NCBI GenBank assembly: GCA_964392665.1
Contig: CAYMQB010000008.1
Coordinates: 18,575-82,574 of the forward strand
DNA: 64,000 nt
Source: CAYMQB01 sp964392665
GTDB lineage: Bacteria; Hydrothermota; E44-bin80
Reading direction: 5' to 3'
The notes beneath the pieces were generated by a model. That model saw only the letters and a program-made list of their open reading frames with translations. It did no database searches and was not told the DNA's origin. Shown here piece by piece: positions 53,573 through 61,169 of this stretch. A program made the position numbers and the translations under genes. Each line of letters starts with the position of its first letter. The first letter of the stretch is position 1.

Positions 53573-54870
53573 CTTCGCCTTCCTCTGATCTTTCCTTTCT
53601 TTAAGAAACCTTCATAATGTCTCATCATTAACTGAGCTTCAATCTGTTGAACAGTATCCAGAAGCACTCCTACAACAATCAAAAGCGAAGTCCCTCCAAA
53701 ATAGAATGGAACTCTGAAATGAACAATTAGATACATTGGTAGAATCGCAACGAATGCAAAGAATAATGCTCCTGGAAGTGTTATCCTCGTTATAATTCTG
53801 TCTATATACTCCGAGGTTTTTGCTCCCGGTCTTTTTCCCGGAATGAATCCTCCGTATTTTTTCATATTCTCGGCAAGGTCGTTTGGATTTATCACTATAG
53901 CTGTATAGAAATAAGCGAAAACTACTATCAGGATACCATATATTATGTTGTACAACCAGTAACCTGGTTGAAGCATAGCATTTATGTTTTCCATAATTCC
54001 AGTTTTTGGAAAAAATTGAGCCACTGTTGTAGGTAACATTATTACAGATTGAGCAAATATTATTGGAATGACACCCGCAGCATTGACATTAAGAGGAATA
54101 AATGTACTCTGCCCGCCATATATCTTTCTTCCTACAACCCTTCGTGCATATTGAACAGGTATCCTTCTCTGTCCCTGGGTAATGAAGACAACCGCAGCTG
54201 TGATTAAAACAGCGAAAACTACAAGAACTATGTAGAAAAACACTCCATGAACACCTGATGCAAAAAGCCTCCATGCACTAATGGCATAGCTTGGATATCT
54301 CGCAATTATTCCAACCATAATTATTAGAGAAATACCATTGCCAATACCTTTTTCCGTTATTTGTTCGCCGAGCCACATAATGAAAATCGTACCTGAAGTC
54401 ATAGTTAAAACACTGAGTAACCTGAAACCCATCCCGGGATTTACAACAACACCCGGACCAATATTTTCAAGAAAGATACTTATTCCAAATCCCTGAATTG
54501 CTGCCAGAATAACGGTCCCATATCTTGTATGTTGTGTTATCTTTCTTCTACCTTCTTCTCCTTCTTTTTGAAGCCTCTGGTAGTAAGGGAGTACCGCACC
54601 AAGAAGTTGAAGTATAATTGATGTTGAAATATAGGGCATTATCCCAAGGGCAAATATAGTTGCTCTGCTCAAATTTCCTCCACTGAAAATGTCGTATAAT
54701 CCGAGCAAAGTTCCTTTCAAATGCTGAAACTGTTCCAGAAGAGCAGAGGCATCAATTCCTGGCAAAGTGATGTGCCCGCCAAGCCTGTAAACAACGAACA
54801 TTCCAAGTGTAAATAGGAGTTTTCTTCTGAGGTCAGGAATCTTAAATATGTTCAGTAGTTTTTCAAGCAC
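53569..54870 (-). CDS. secY: preprotein translocase subunit SecY, GTG start
   Basis: 433 residues with ten hydrophobic helices. Conserved segments include YRLGGHITLPGIDA near the N-terminus, FALGIMPYISTSIILQLLG, GQRRIPVQYA (the cytosolic loop that contacts the ribosome and SecA) and NPNDLAENMKKYGGFIPG. Forms the protein-conducting channel. Starts at GTG overlapping the rplO stop by 8 bp; its own stop overlaps the adk start codon by 2 bp. Confidence 0.98.
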   Translation of the reverse strand: MLEKLLNIFKIPDLRRKLLFTLGMFVVYRLGGHITLPGIDASALLEQFQHLKGTLLGLYDIFSGGNLSRATIFALGIMPYISTSIILQLLGAVLPYYQRLQKEGEEGRRKITQHTRYGTVILAAIQGFGISIFLENIGPGVVVNPGMGFRLLSVLTMTSGTIFIMWLGEQITEKGIGNGISLIIMVGIIARYPSYAISAWRLFASGVHGVFFYIVLVVFAVLITAAVVFITQGQRRIPVQYARRVVGRKIYGGQSTFIPLNVNAAGVIPIIFAQSVIMLPTTVAQFFPKTGIMENINAMLQPGYWLYNIIYGILIVVFAYFYTAIVINPNDLAENMKKYGGFIPGKRPGAKTSEYIDRIITRITLPGALFFAFVAILPMYLIVHFRVPFYFGGTSLLIVVGVLLDTVQQIEAQLMMRHYEGFLKKGKIRGRRR

Positions 54871-55309
54871 CTGTTATCTCTACCTTTCCATCTTTTGATG
54901 TAATCGATTTCACTGCCTTTTTGCTGAATGCATCTGCCTTTACCGTAATTTTGCGCATCAAAACACCTTTTCCAAGAATTTTAACTGGAATATTTATTTT
55001 CTTGATCAATCCTTCTTGCACTAATGTTTTCGAATCAATTAAAGCACCATCTTGAAATCTATTTAAGGAAGCGATATTGACAATTTGGAAAATTCTCCTG
55101 TGCCGCGGTTTCATTCCTCTTTTCGGAACTCTCCTCTGCAAAGGCATCTGACCACCTTCAAACCAGGAATAGTGCTTGGAACCCGATCTGCTCAGCTGTC
55201 CCTTAGATCCTTTTCCACAGGTACCTCCATGACCCGAGGAAGACCCGGTTCCTAACCTTCTTTTTCTTTTCCTAGCACCTTTACTTGGGGAAAGCTCGTT
55301 AAGTTTCAT
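54863..55309 (-). CDS. rplO: 50S ribosomal protein L15
   Basis: 148 residues. KLNELSPSKGARKRKRRLGT, GSSSGHGGTCGKGSKGQ and GGQMPLQRRVPKRG are family hallmarks. Binds 23S rRNA late in 50S assembly. Starts at ATG inside the tail of rpmD (11-bp overlap) and overlaps secY by 8 bp at its end. Confidence 0.97.
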   Translation of the reverse strand: MKLNELSPSKGARKRKRRLGTGSSSGHGGTCGKGSKGQLSRSGSKHYSWFEGGQMPLQRRVPKRGMKPRHRRIFQIVNIASLNRFQDGALIDSKTLVQEGLIKKINIPVKILGKGVLMRKITVKADAFSKKAVKSITSKDGKVEITGA

Positions 55310-55568
55310 CTTGTTTGTCTTTCATTTTAGTTTCTTTAGTTTTTTTAGTTTTTTTGGTTTCTTCAGTTTTTTTGGTTTCTTTTTCAGCAATCTCTTCTAC
55401 TACAAGAAGATGTCTAATTTTTCTAATCATACCTCTTATCTGTGGACTATCCTCTTTTATCACTGTGCCATTCAGTTTTCTTATTCCAAGTGCTTTCAAG
55501 GTACCTTTTTGGTCGAACTCTCTGCCGATTGCACTCCTAACCTGTGTAATTCTCAATTTCTTTGCCAT
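55299..55568 (-). CDS. rpmD: 50S ribosomal protein L30 with repetitive Lys/Glu/Thr tail
   Basis: 89 residues, where L30 normally has ~60. The core (KKLRITQVRSAIGREFDQKG, TLKALGIRKLNGTVIKED, MIRKIRHLLVVEE) is canonical. A ~30-residue tail made of KKT/EET/KET tripeptides follows. The tail is encoded by a 9-bp-period repeat and overlaps the rplO start, so any slippage would affect both. ATG start. Confidence 0.95.
   Translation of the reverse strand: MAKKLRITQVRSAIGREFDQKGTLKALGIRKLNGTVIKEDSPQIRGMIRKIRHLLVVEEIAEKETKKTEETKKTKKTKETKMKDKQDET
55325..55384 (-). repeat. 9-bp-period coding microsatellite in the rpmD tail
   Basis: On the coding strand, units of AAA-AAA-ACT and GAA-GAA-ACC/ACT alternate about six times, encoding (K/E)(K/E)T. 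Seven-base A runs make the stretch prone to slippage. Confidence 0.7.
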
Positions 55569-55604
55569 ATCTTTCCCCCAGATTATCCCTGTAAGCGTAA
55601 CTGA

Positions 55605-56153
55605 TTATTTACCTATGTTGGCTCCTTCTACAACCCCTTTACCCTTCCCTCTTTGTTTCAAAATCCAGTCTGGCTGCTTGAGTTTTAACAATCCATCCAG
55701 TGTAGCATAAACCAGGTTAATCCCAGTATTTGAACCAAGAGATTTTGTCAATATGTCCTTGATACCTGCATATTCGAGTACTGTCCTGATTTTACTGGTT
55801 GCAATAATTCCTGTTCCCTTTGATGCGGGTTTCAGTAACACCTTGCTTGCACTACATTTTCCGATTATCTCGTAAGGAATTGTTCCATCGATAACACTAA
55901 TCTTGCTTATGTTTTTCCTCGCATTTTCGGAGGCTTTTCTAATTGCATCAGCTATCTCAAGCCCTTTACCATGTCCAACTCCAACATGTTCTTTCATATC
56001 TCCGACAACAACGATTGAGGAGAACTTGAATCGCTTTCCACCCTTCACAACCTTCGATATTCTATTTATATCAACAACATTCTCCTCCAAATCCAACTCC
56101 TGAACACTCACTCTTTTCCGTTTCTTAAGACCTACCATCTTTTCAAGATTCAT
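55605..56153 (-). CDS. rpsE: 30S ribosomal protein S5
   Basis: 182 residues. VVKGGKRFKFSSIVVVGDMK, GHVGVGHGK-type glycine-rich loop (VGVGHGKGLEIADAIRKA), and GTGIIATSKIRTVLEYAGIK identify it. Contributes to mRNA helicase activity and translational accuracy. Its ATG overlaps the rplR stop by one base (TAATG). Confidence 0.97.
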   Translation of the reverse strand: MNLEKMVGLKKRKRVSVQELDLEENVVDINRISKVVKGGKRFKFSSIVVVGDMKEHVGVGHGKGLEIADAIRKASENARKNISKISVIDGTIPYEIIGKCSASKVLLKPASKGTGIIATSKIRTVLEYAGIKDILTKSLGSNTGINLVYATLDGLLKLKQPDWILKQRGKGKGVVEGANIGK

Positions 56154-56521
56154 TAAAACCTAAGACCTCCTTTCCTTGCTCCATCAGCAAGTGCCTTTAC
56201 CCTACCATGATATTTGTATCCTGCTCGGTCAAAAACAACTGATTCGATTTTTGAGTTCTTGCATTTTTCTGCCAGAAGAATTCCAATAATGTGAGCGATT
56301 TCCGTTTTTGTTTTTGCCTCGTTTTTCACCTTAATCTCTTTCGAAAGTGTTGACAAAGAGAGTATGATTCTCCCTACCGAATCATCGACAACTTGAGCAT
56401 ATATATTCTTCAAACTTTTCGTTATTACAAGGCGCGGCGTTTTTTCAGTTCCACTAATTCTTTTTCTAATTCTGCGGTGCCTTCTTTTTCTCTGCACATT
56501 TCTAATTTTACTACTTTTCAT
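56153..56521 (-). CDS. rplR: 50S ribosomal protein L18
   Basis: 122 residues. RRKRRHRRIRKRISGT-like basic N-terminus, RLVITKSLKNIYAQVVDD-type core (PRLVITKSLKNIYAQ) and C-terminal DRAGYKYHGRVKALADGARK. Binds 5S rRNA with L5. ATG start, 17 bp after rplF. Confidence 0.97.
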   Translation of the reverse strand: MKSSKIRNVQRKRRHRRIRKRISGTEKTPRLVITKSLKNIYAQVVDDSVGRIILSLSTLSKEIKVKNEAKTKTEIAHIIGILLAEKCKNSKIESVVFDRAGYKYHGRVKALADGARKGGLRF

Positions 56522-56538
56522 AATATTCCTTTTCTACC

Positions 56539-57075
56539 CTAAATTGCAACTTTACCAGCTTTTCTTCTCACTCTTTCGCCTTTATATCTTATGCCTTTGC
56601 CTTTGTAAGGCTCGGGCTTTCTATATGCTCTTATCTCAGATGCAATTTCACCAACCTTCTCCTTATCGACACCCTTTACCGTTATACTGTTATTCCCTTT
56701 AACACTGAAACTAATCGCTTCGGTTTTCTTGAAAACCACGGGATGTGAAAAACCCAGGGCCAGGTTTAAATCCTCACCTTTGATCTCAGCCTTATATCCC
56801 ATACCTTCAATGACAAGCTCTTTTGTAAAACCTTCCGTAACTCCAATTACCATATTCATAACGATTGACCTTATGGTTCCCTGCAAAGATCTATGAAATT
56901 TGTCATCGAAATTTTCTGACACCAGGATTCTATCACTATTAATATCCAGAGATATATCGGGATGAATGTTTTTTGTTATGCTGCCTAAAGAGCCCTTCAC
57001 AGTTAACTTGTTATCCCTAAATTCAACGTTTATACCTTGAGACAGCAGAATCGGTTTCTTTCCTATCCTTGACAA
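56539..57075 (-). CDS. rplF: 50S ribosomal protein L6, TTG start
   Basis: 178 residues from TTG, with AAAAGGAG 7 nt upstream. SRIGKKPILLSQGI is the canonical N-terminus and has no ATG/GTG in frame nearby. VTKELVIEGMGYKAEIKG-type motif (FTKELVIEGMGYKAEIKG) and the end EPYKGKGIRYKGERVRRKAG are conserved. Sits near the GTPase centre. Confidence 0.97.
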   Translation of the reverse strand: MSRIGKKPILLSQGINVEFRDNKLTVKGSLGSITKNIHPDISLDINSDRILVSENFDDKFHRSLQGTIRSIVMNMVIGVTEGFTKELVIEGMGYKAEIKGEDLNLALGFSHPVVFKKTEAISFSVKGNNSITVKGVDKEKVGEIASEIRAYRKPEPYKGKGIRYKGERVRRKAGKVAI

Positions 57076-57090
57076 TTCATTGCTCCTTTT

Positions 57091-57489
57091 CTACCAAACA
57101 TAACATAATACTTCACCGCCTACTCCAAGTTTTTTCGCCTGTCTATCAGATATAACACCAACTGAAGTACTAAGTATAGCAATACCATATTTTCTAAGAA
57201 CAGTGGGTACTTCCCCTTTGTTGACGTATTTCCTAAGTCCAGGTTTGCTTATACGTTTCAATCCGGAGATTACTGGGTCCCTATACTCATCATATTTGAG
57301 AATAATCTCAACTTCACCTTGTTTATTATCTTCCGTAAACGTGAATTCCTCTATAAAACCTTCTTTTTTCAATATTTCCGCAATTGCTATCTTCATTTTC
57401 GAACCTGGTATCCTAACAACTTTCAGTCCCGCTTTACCTGCATTTCTTATTCTCGTAAGCATATCGCTGATAGGGTCAGTTATATTCAT
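57091..57489 (-). CDS. rpsH: 30S ribosomal protein S8
   Basis: 132 residues. TDPISDMLTRIRNAGKAGLK at the N-terminus and YGIAILSTSVGVISDRQAKK near the C-terminus are diagnostic. Central 16S rRNA binder; in model species it represses the spc operon. ATG start, 19 bp after rpsN. Confidence 0.98.
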   Translation of the reverse strand: MNITDPISDMLTRIRNAGKAGLKVVRIPGSKMKIAIAEILKKEGFIEEFTFTEDNKQGEVEIILKYDEYRDPVISGLKRISKPGLRKYVNKGEVPTVLRKYGIAILSTSVGVISDRQAKKLGVGGEVLCYVW

Positions 57490-57508
57490 AATGCCTCCAA
57501 ACTTTATT

Positions 57509-57694
57509 TCACCAACTTGCCTTCTTCACTCCCGGAATAACACCCTTTAGCGCAAGTTCTCTGAAACATATTCGGCACAAACCGAACCTTCTCAAATAAC
57601 CTCTTGACCTTCCACATCTTGAGCATCGATTATAGGCCTGAACTTTGAACTTAGGTTCTCTTTTTGCCTTCTCCACAAGAGATTTCTTCGCCAT
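57509..57694 (-). CDS. rpsN: 30S ribosomal protein S14, type Z
   Basis: 61 residues, the short zinc-binding form. RCSRCGRSRGYLRRFGLCRI supplies CxxC and, with the following CFREL, the second pair. C-terminus GVIPGVKKASW is typical. Stabilises the 30S head. ATG start, 8 bp after rplE. Confidence 0.98.
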   Translation of the reverse strand: MAKKSLVEKAKREPKFKVQAYNRCSRCGRSRGYLRRFGLCRICFRELALKGVIPGVKKASW

Positions 57695-57702
57695 AATTCC
57701 TC

Positions 57703-58284
57703 CTACTGCCTTCTGAACGGAAAGTTGAATTCTGTAAGGAAAATTCTTGCTTCTTCATCATTTCGCGCAGATGTAACTATTGCGAAATCCATCCCAAAAA
57801 CAGTCTTTATCTTATCGTATTCAATTTCCGGGAAAATAGTCTGTTCCGTCACCCCAAAATTGTAGTTTCCCTTACCATCAAAAGCATCGGATGACAATCC
57901 CCTAAAATCTCTTATTCTTGGAATTGCCGTGTTTATTAGTCTGTCATAGAACTCGAACATTCTTGTTCCACGGAGTGTCACTTTACAACCGATTGGAGTA
58001 CCAACCCTCAATTTAAAATTGGAGACAGACCTTCTTGCTTTAGACTTTGCAGGTCGTTGACCTGTAATAACTGCAAGGTCATCCACAACTGCATCCAGTA
58101 GTTTAGCATTACCTATTGCTTCGCCAAAACCCACATTAACAACAATCTTTACGAGTTTCGGGACCTGATTGACATTCTTGTAGCTCAATTTTTTCATTAA
58201 TGCGGGAACAACCCTTTCCCTATATTCTTTTGTAAGTCTTGGTAAATAGGCTATTATTTTCTGACTTTCGCTGTTATTATTCAA
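57703..58284 (-). CDS. rplE: 50S ribosomal protein L5, probable TTG start
   Basis: 193 residues from TTG 58284, which has GGAG six nt upstream and overlaps rplX by 8 bp. A GTG at 58296 is possible (197 residues) but has no binding site. ERVVPALMKKLSYKNVNQVP and KIVVNVGFGEAIGN are canonical; the ~15 residues before them are longer than usual. Binds 5S rRNA and contacts P-site tRNA. Confidence 0.95.
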   Translation of the reverse strand: MNNNSESQKIIAYLPRLTKEYRERVVPALMKKLSYKNVNQVPKLVKIVVNVGFGEAIGNAKLLDAVVDDLAVITGQRPAKSKARRSVSNFKLRVGTPIGCKVTLRGTRMFEFYDRLINTAIPRIRDFRGLSSDAFDGKGNYNFGVTEQTIFPEIEYDKIKTVFGMDFAIVTSARNDEEARIFLTEFNFPFRRQ

Positions 58285-58603
58285 TAAACTCTCCACATTT
58301 ATTACAAACTCTTACGTTTTTTTTATTCTCAATCCTAACTTTCTGCACCCTTGTAGCTTCACCACATTTAGGGCAAATAATCTTTAAATTGGAAATGTGT
58401 ACTAATGCTTCCTTCTCTATGATTCCACCTTTTTCGCCCTGCTTTCTTGGACGGACATGTTTCTTGACAAAATTTACACCTTCAACTATTGCTGAATACT
58501 TTTTTCTATCAATACTTAGAATCTTACCCTTCTTCCCTCTGTCCTCCCCACAAGTTAGAATAACGACATCACCTTTTTTAAACTTTTGTTTCAAATCCTG
58601 CAT
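58277..58603 (-). CDS. rplX: 50S ribosomal protein L24
   Basis: 108 residues. KFKKGDVVILTCGEDRGKKG is the KOW motif; GVNFVKKHVRP follows. The C-terminal part has CPKCGEATRV and VCNKCGEFIE, a zinc-ribbon-like pair as in many bacterial L24 proteins. Early 50S assembly initiator. Directly abuts rplN (TAA then ATG, no gap). Confidence 0.97.
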   Translation of the reverse strand: MQDLKQKFKKGDVVILTCGEDRGKKGKILSIDRKKYSAIVEGVNFVKKHVRPRKQGEKGGIIEKEALVHISNLKIICPKCGEATRVQKVRIENKKNVRVCNKCGEFIE

Positions 58604-58972
58604 TTACACCACCTCTGGAGCAAGAGATATGATTTTCATAAATCTTTTTTCTCTTAATTCCCTAGCAATGGGACCAAAAATTCTTGTTCCTTTTGGTTCC
58701 TTGTTGTTATCTATTATAACTACTGCATTATCATCGAATCTGATGTAAGAGCCATCTTTTCTTCTGAATTCCTTTTTTGTTCTCACGATTACCGCTTTTT
58801 GCACCGTTCCCTTCTGTATTTGACTTCCAGGAAGTGAATTCTTAACAACTATCACAATAATATCACCCACACGGGCATAACGTCTGTGAGAACCCCCAAT
58901 GACTTTAATGCACATCCCTTCTTTTGCACCCGAATTATCAGTAATTGTAAACCTTGTATTTTCCTGAATCAT
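58604..58972 (-). CDS. rplN: 50S ribosomal protein L14
   Basis: 122 residues, exactly the family length. MIQENTRFTITDNSGAKEGM, GDIIVIVVKNSLPGSQIQKG and RIFGPIARELREKRFMKIIS are conserved. Lies at the subunit interface. ATG start, 21 bp after rpsQ. Confidence 0.98.
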   Translation of the reverse strand: MIQENTRFTITDNSGAKEGMCIKVIGGSHRRYARVGDIIVIVVKNSLPGSQIQKGTVQKAVIVRTKKEFRRKDGSYIRFDDNAVVIIDNNKEPKGTRIFGPIARELREKRFMKIISLAPEVV

Positions 58973-58993
58973 TTTATCCTTTTGAAAACAGAG

Positions 58994-59254
58994 TTACTTC
59001 TCTATATTTAACACTTTCCATCGCTTTCTGTGGCTAACCGGGGCAGTTTCCTCAATGGCAACTTTGTCACCAACTTTCGCTTTATTGTCTTCATTATGCG
59101 TCATAAACTTCTTCCTTTTCACAACCGTTTTACCGTACATCTTGTGCTTGACTTGACGCATTACTTCTACAACAACCGTTTTATCACCGCTTTTCTTTAC
59201 AACTACGCCCACCTTTAATTTTCTCTTTCCTCGTTTCTCACTTCCTTTCTTCAA
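58994..59254 (-). CDS. rpsQ: 30S ribosomal protein S17, TTG start
   Basis: 86 residues from TTG, with AAGGAG 8 nt upstream, overlapping rpmC by 17 bp. KLKVGVVVKKSGDKTVVVEV and GDKVAIEETAPVSHRKRW are the family motifs. No ATG or GTG gives a full N-terminus. Binds the 5' domain of 16S rRNA. Confidence 0.95.
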   Translation of the reverse strand: MKKGSEKRGKRKLKVGVVVKKSGDKTVVVEVMRQVKHKMYGKTVVKRKKFMTHNEDNKAKVGDKVAIEETAPVSHRKRWKVLNIEK

Positions 59255-59447
59255 CTGCCATCTCCTTCTTTAGGTTCAGGATAGTCTTAATTCTTGCAAT
59301 ATCCTTTTTAACTTGCTTGAATCTTGCCGGATTCGTTAGGTTTGCTGACATTTTTGCAATCCTCAAGTTAAACAGCTCTTCATAAAAACCCTGCAGCAAA
59401 GTTGTAAGTTCATCTTCTGTTTTTTCCCTTAACTCGCTTGCTGTCAT
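59238..59447 (-). CDS. rpmC: 50S ribosomal protein L29
   Basis: 69 residues, two helices. TASELREKTEDELTTLL, EELFNLRIAKMSANLTNPAR and KKDIARIKTILN are typical. Lies by the exit tunnel. ATG start in the ATGA overlap with rplP. Confidence 0.97.
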   Translation of the reverse strand: MTASELREKTEDELTTLLQGFYEELFNLRIAKMSANLTNPARFKQVKKDIARIKTILNLKKEMAVEERK

Positions 59448-59857
59448 ACAATCTCCCTTGATACAAATCTTGTCTTTATAGGAAGTTTGTAGGCAGCCAA
59501 ATCCATTGCTTTCTTGGCTGCATCCTTGTTTACACCGCTTACCTCAAACATTATCCTTCCTGGTTTTACTACGCATACCCAAAACTCGGGATTCCCTTTT
59601 CCTTTTCCCATTCTGGTTTCTGGTGGTTTTTTTGTTGCTGGTTTGTCAGGAAATATCCTTATCCACAGTTTCCCCTTTCTTTTCAAATGTCTTGTAATTG
59701 CAACTCTTGCCGCTTCTATTTGCCTTGCAGTTATCCAGGCAGGTTCAAGTGATTGAAGCCCAAATTCTCCAAAGTTGAGTTCTTTTCCTCCCTTTGCCTT
59801 ACCCTTCATTCTCCCTCTATTAACTTTTCTGTGTTTAAACTTCTTGGGCATTAGCAT
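59444..59857 (-). CDS. rplP: 50S ribosomal protein L16
   Basis: 137 residues. Starts MLMPKKFKHRKVNRGRMKGK. GLQSLEPAWITARQIEAARV, FPDKPATKKPPETRMGKGKG and WVCVVKPGRIMFEVSGV follow, all canonical. Helps position tRNA in the A site. ATG start, 3 bp after rpsC. Confidence 0.98.
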   Translation of the reverse strand: MLMPKKFKHRKVNRGRMKGKAKGGKELNFGEFGLQSLEPAWITARQIEAARVAITRHLKRKGKLWIRIFPDKPATKKPPETRMGKGKGNPEFWVCVVKPGRIMFEVSGVNKDAAKKAMDLAAYKLPIKTRFVSREIV

Positions 59858-59860
59858 AGT

Positions 59861-60508
59861 TTATTTTTCTCCCTTTTTCCCCTCGAAGATTTCACCTCTA
59901 AAGATCCAAACCTTCACACCTATTGTTCCGGATGTAGTGAAAGAAGTAGCATCCGCATAATCGATATCAGCTCGCAGTGTATGTAAAGGTACTCTTCCTT
60001 CTCTATACCATTCACTTCTGGCGATCTCAGCACCACCGAGTCTTCCTGCACAGGCAATCTTAATACCCTTTGCACCCATTCTCATAGCTGATGAAATCGC
60101 TCTTTTCATTGCTCTTCTGTAGGAAACTCTTTGTTTAAGCTGCTTTGCAATATTATCAGCAATCAATCTTGCAACAATTTCCGGCTTATCAACTTCGTAA
60201 ATATTTATCTCAAGATCATCTCTTTTAAGAAAGAATTTGAGTTCATCCCTGAGTTTATTGACCTCAGCACCCTTTCTACCTATAACTATTGCTGGTCTTG
60301 CAGTCCTTATGCCAATTGACAATCTATCCGTTTTTCTCTCGATTTCAACATCCGCGACACCTGCGTTCTTTAACCTTAACTCCAAGTATCTTCTTATCTC
60401 TAAATCCTCATGAAGAAACTTCCTGTAATCGTTCTTACTAAACCACTTTGATTTCCATTGAGTGGAAATCCCCAATCTAAATCCATATGGGTGTGTTTTT
60501 TGACCCAA
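59861..60508 (-). CDS. rpsC: 30S ribosomal protein S3, TTG start
   Basis: 215 residues from TTG, with GGAGGG 6 nt upstream. GQKTHPYGFRLGISTQWKSK, a KH domain with VIGRKGAEVNKLRDEL, and KGIKIACAGRLGGAEIARSE identify it. Part of the mRNA entry helicase. Two bp after rplV. Confidence 0.97.
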   Translation of the reverse strand: MGQKTHPYGFRLGISTQWKSKWFSKNDYRKFLHEDLEIRRYLELRLKNAGVADVEIERKTDRLSIGIRTARPAIVIGRKGAEVNKLRDELKFFLKRDDLEINIYEVDKPEIVARLIADNIAKQLKQRVSYRRAMKRAISSAMRMGAKGIKIACAGRLGGAEIARSEWYREGRVPLHTLRADIDYADATSFTTSGTIGVKVWIFRGEIFEGKKGEK

Positions 60509-60510
60509 CG

Positions 60511-60873
60511 CTATCCCTCCTTTTCCTTCTTCTCGGAAACAACCACAAGAATATGCGATGTTCTATGTCTTATTACATCGGCTCTTCCCATTGCTCTTGG
60601 TCTCAATCTTCTCAGATATTTAGAAGAACCCATATCAACTCTAATTGTTTTCAAGTAAAGGTCTTCTTCTTTTACTCTGAGTTCTCCTGCCTGACTTACT
60701 ACATTATTAACAGCACTCTTTATTGCTTTCTTAAATGGAACTGCCGCGCGATTCGGCATCTGTTCAAGAAGAGCAATTGCGTCCATTGCATTGCTTCCCT
60801 TAATCAATTCGGCGAGTTTTCTCGCCTTCATTGGCGACATTCTTACAAACTTTTCGATACATTTACCTTCCAT
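60511..60873 (-). CDS. rplV: 50S ribosomal protein L22
   Basis: 120 residues from the ATG at 60873, 7 bp after the rpsS stop; upstream in-frame codons lie inside rpsS and do not look like L22. KFVRMSPMKARKLAELIKGS, the tunnel-lining loop and GRADVIRHRTSHILVVVSEK are conserved. Lines the exit tunnel. Confidence 0.97.
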   Translation of the reverse strand: MEGKCIEKFVRMSPMKARKLAELIKGSNAMDAIALLEQMPNRAAVPFKKAIKSAVNNVVSQAGELRVKEEDLYLKTIRVDMGSSKYLRRLRPRAMGRADVIRHRTSHILVVVSEKKEKEG

Positions 60874-60880
60874 AGTTATC

Positions 60881-61168
60881 CTATTTTGGCCTAAGTGTCT
60901 TTTCAGCCTTCTTTCCACCATGTCTGTGAAAAACCTTCGAAGGAGCAAACTCACCGAGTTTGTGACCAACCATATTTTCGGTAATAAAAACGGGGATAAA
61001 TTTCTTTCCATTGTGAACTGCAATAGTGTGACCTACGAAATCTGGTGAAATTGTTGAACTCCTTGCCCAGGTTTTTATTACTTCCTTTTTTCCACTTTCT
61101 ATAACCTTTTTCAGCTTTTTGAGCAGTTTTCCATCTATGTAAGGACCTTTCTTTATGCTGCGCGGCAA
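60881..61168 (-). CDS. rpsS: 30S ribosomal protein S19, TTG start
   Basis: 95 residues from TTG, with AGGAGG 5 nt upstream and one base after the rplB stop. PRSIKKGPYIDGKLLKK, TWARSSTISPDFVGHTIAVH and MVGHKLGEFAPSKVFHRHGG are canonical. An open frame continues upstream into rplB but is not S19-like. 30S head protein. Confidence 0.97.
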   Translation of the reverse strand: MPRSIKKGPYIDGKLLKKLKKVIESGKKEVIKTWARSSTISPDFVGHTIAVHNGKKFIPVFITENMVGHKLGEFAPSKVFHRHGGKKAEKTLRPK

Positions 61169-61169
61169 A

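Noticed and set aside
60874..61023. N-terminal extension of L22 reaching into rpsS
   Set aside because: The extra 50 residues lie inside rpsS in another frame and do not resemble L22; the ATG at 60873 follows the rpsS stop by 7 bp.
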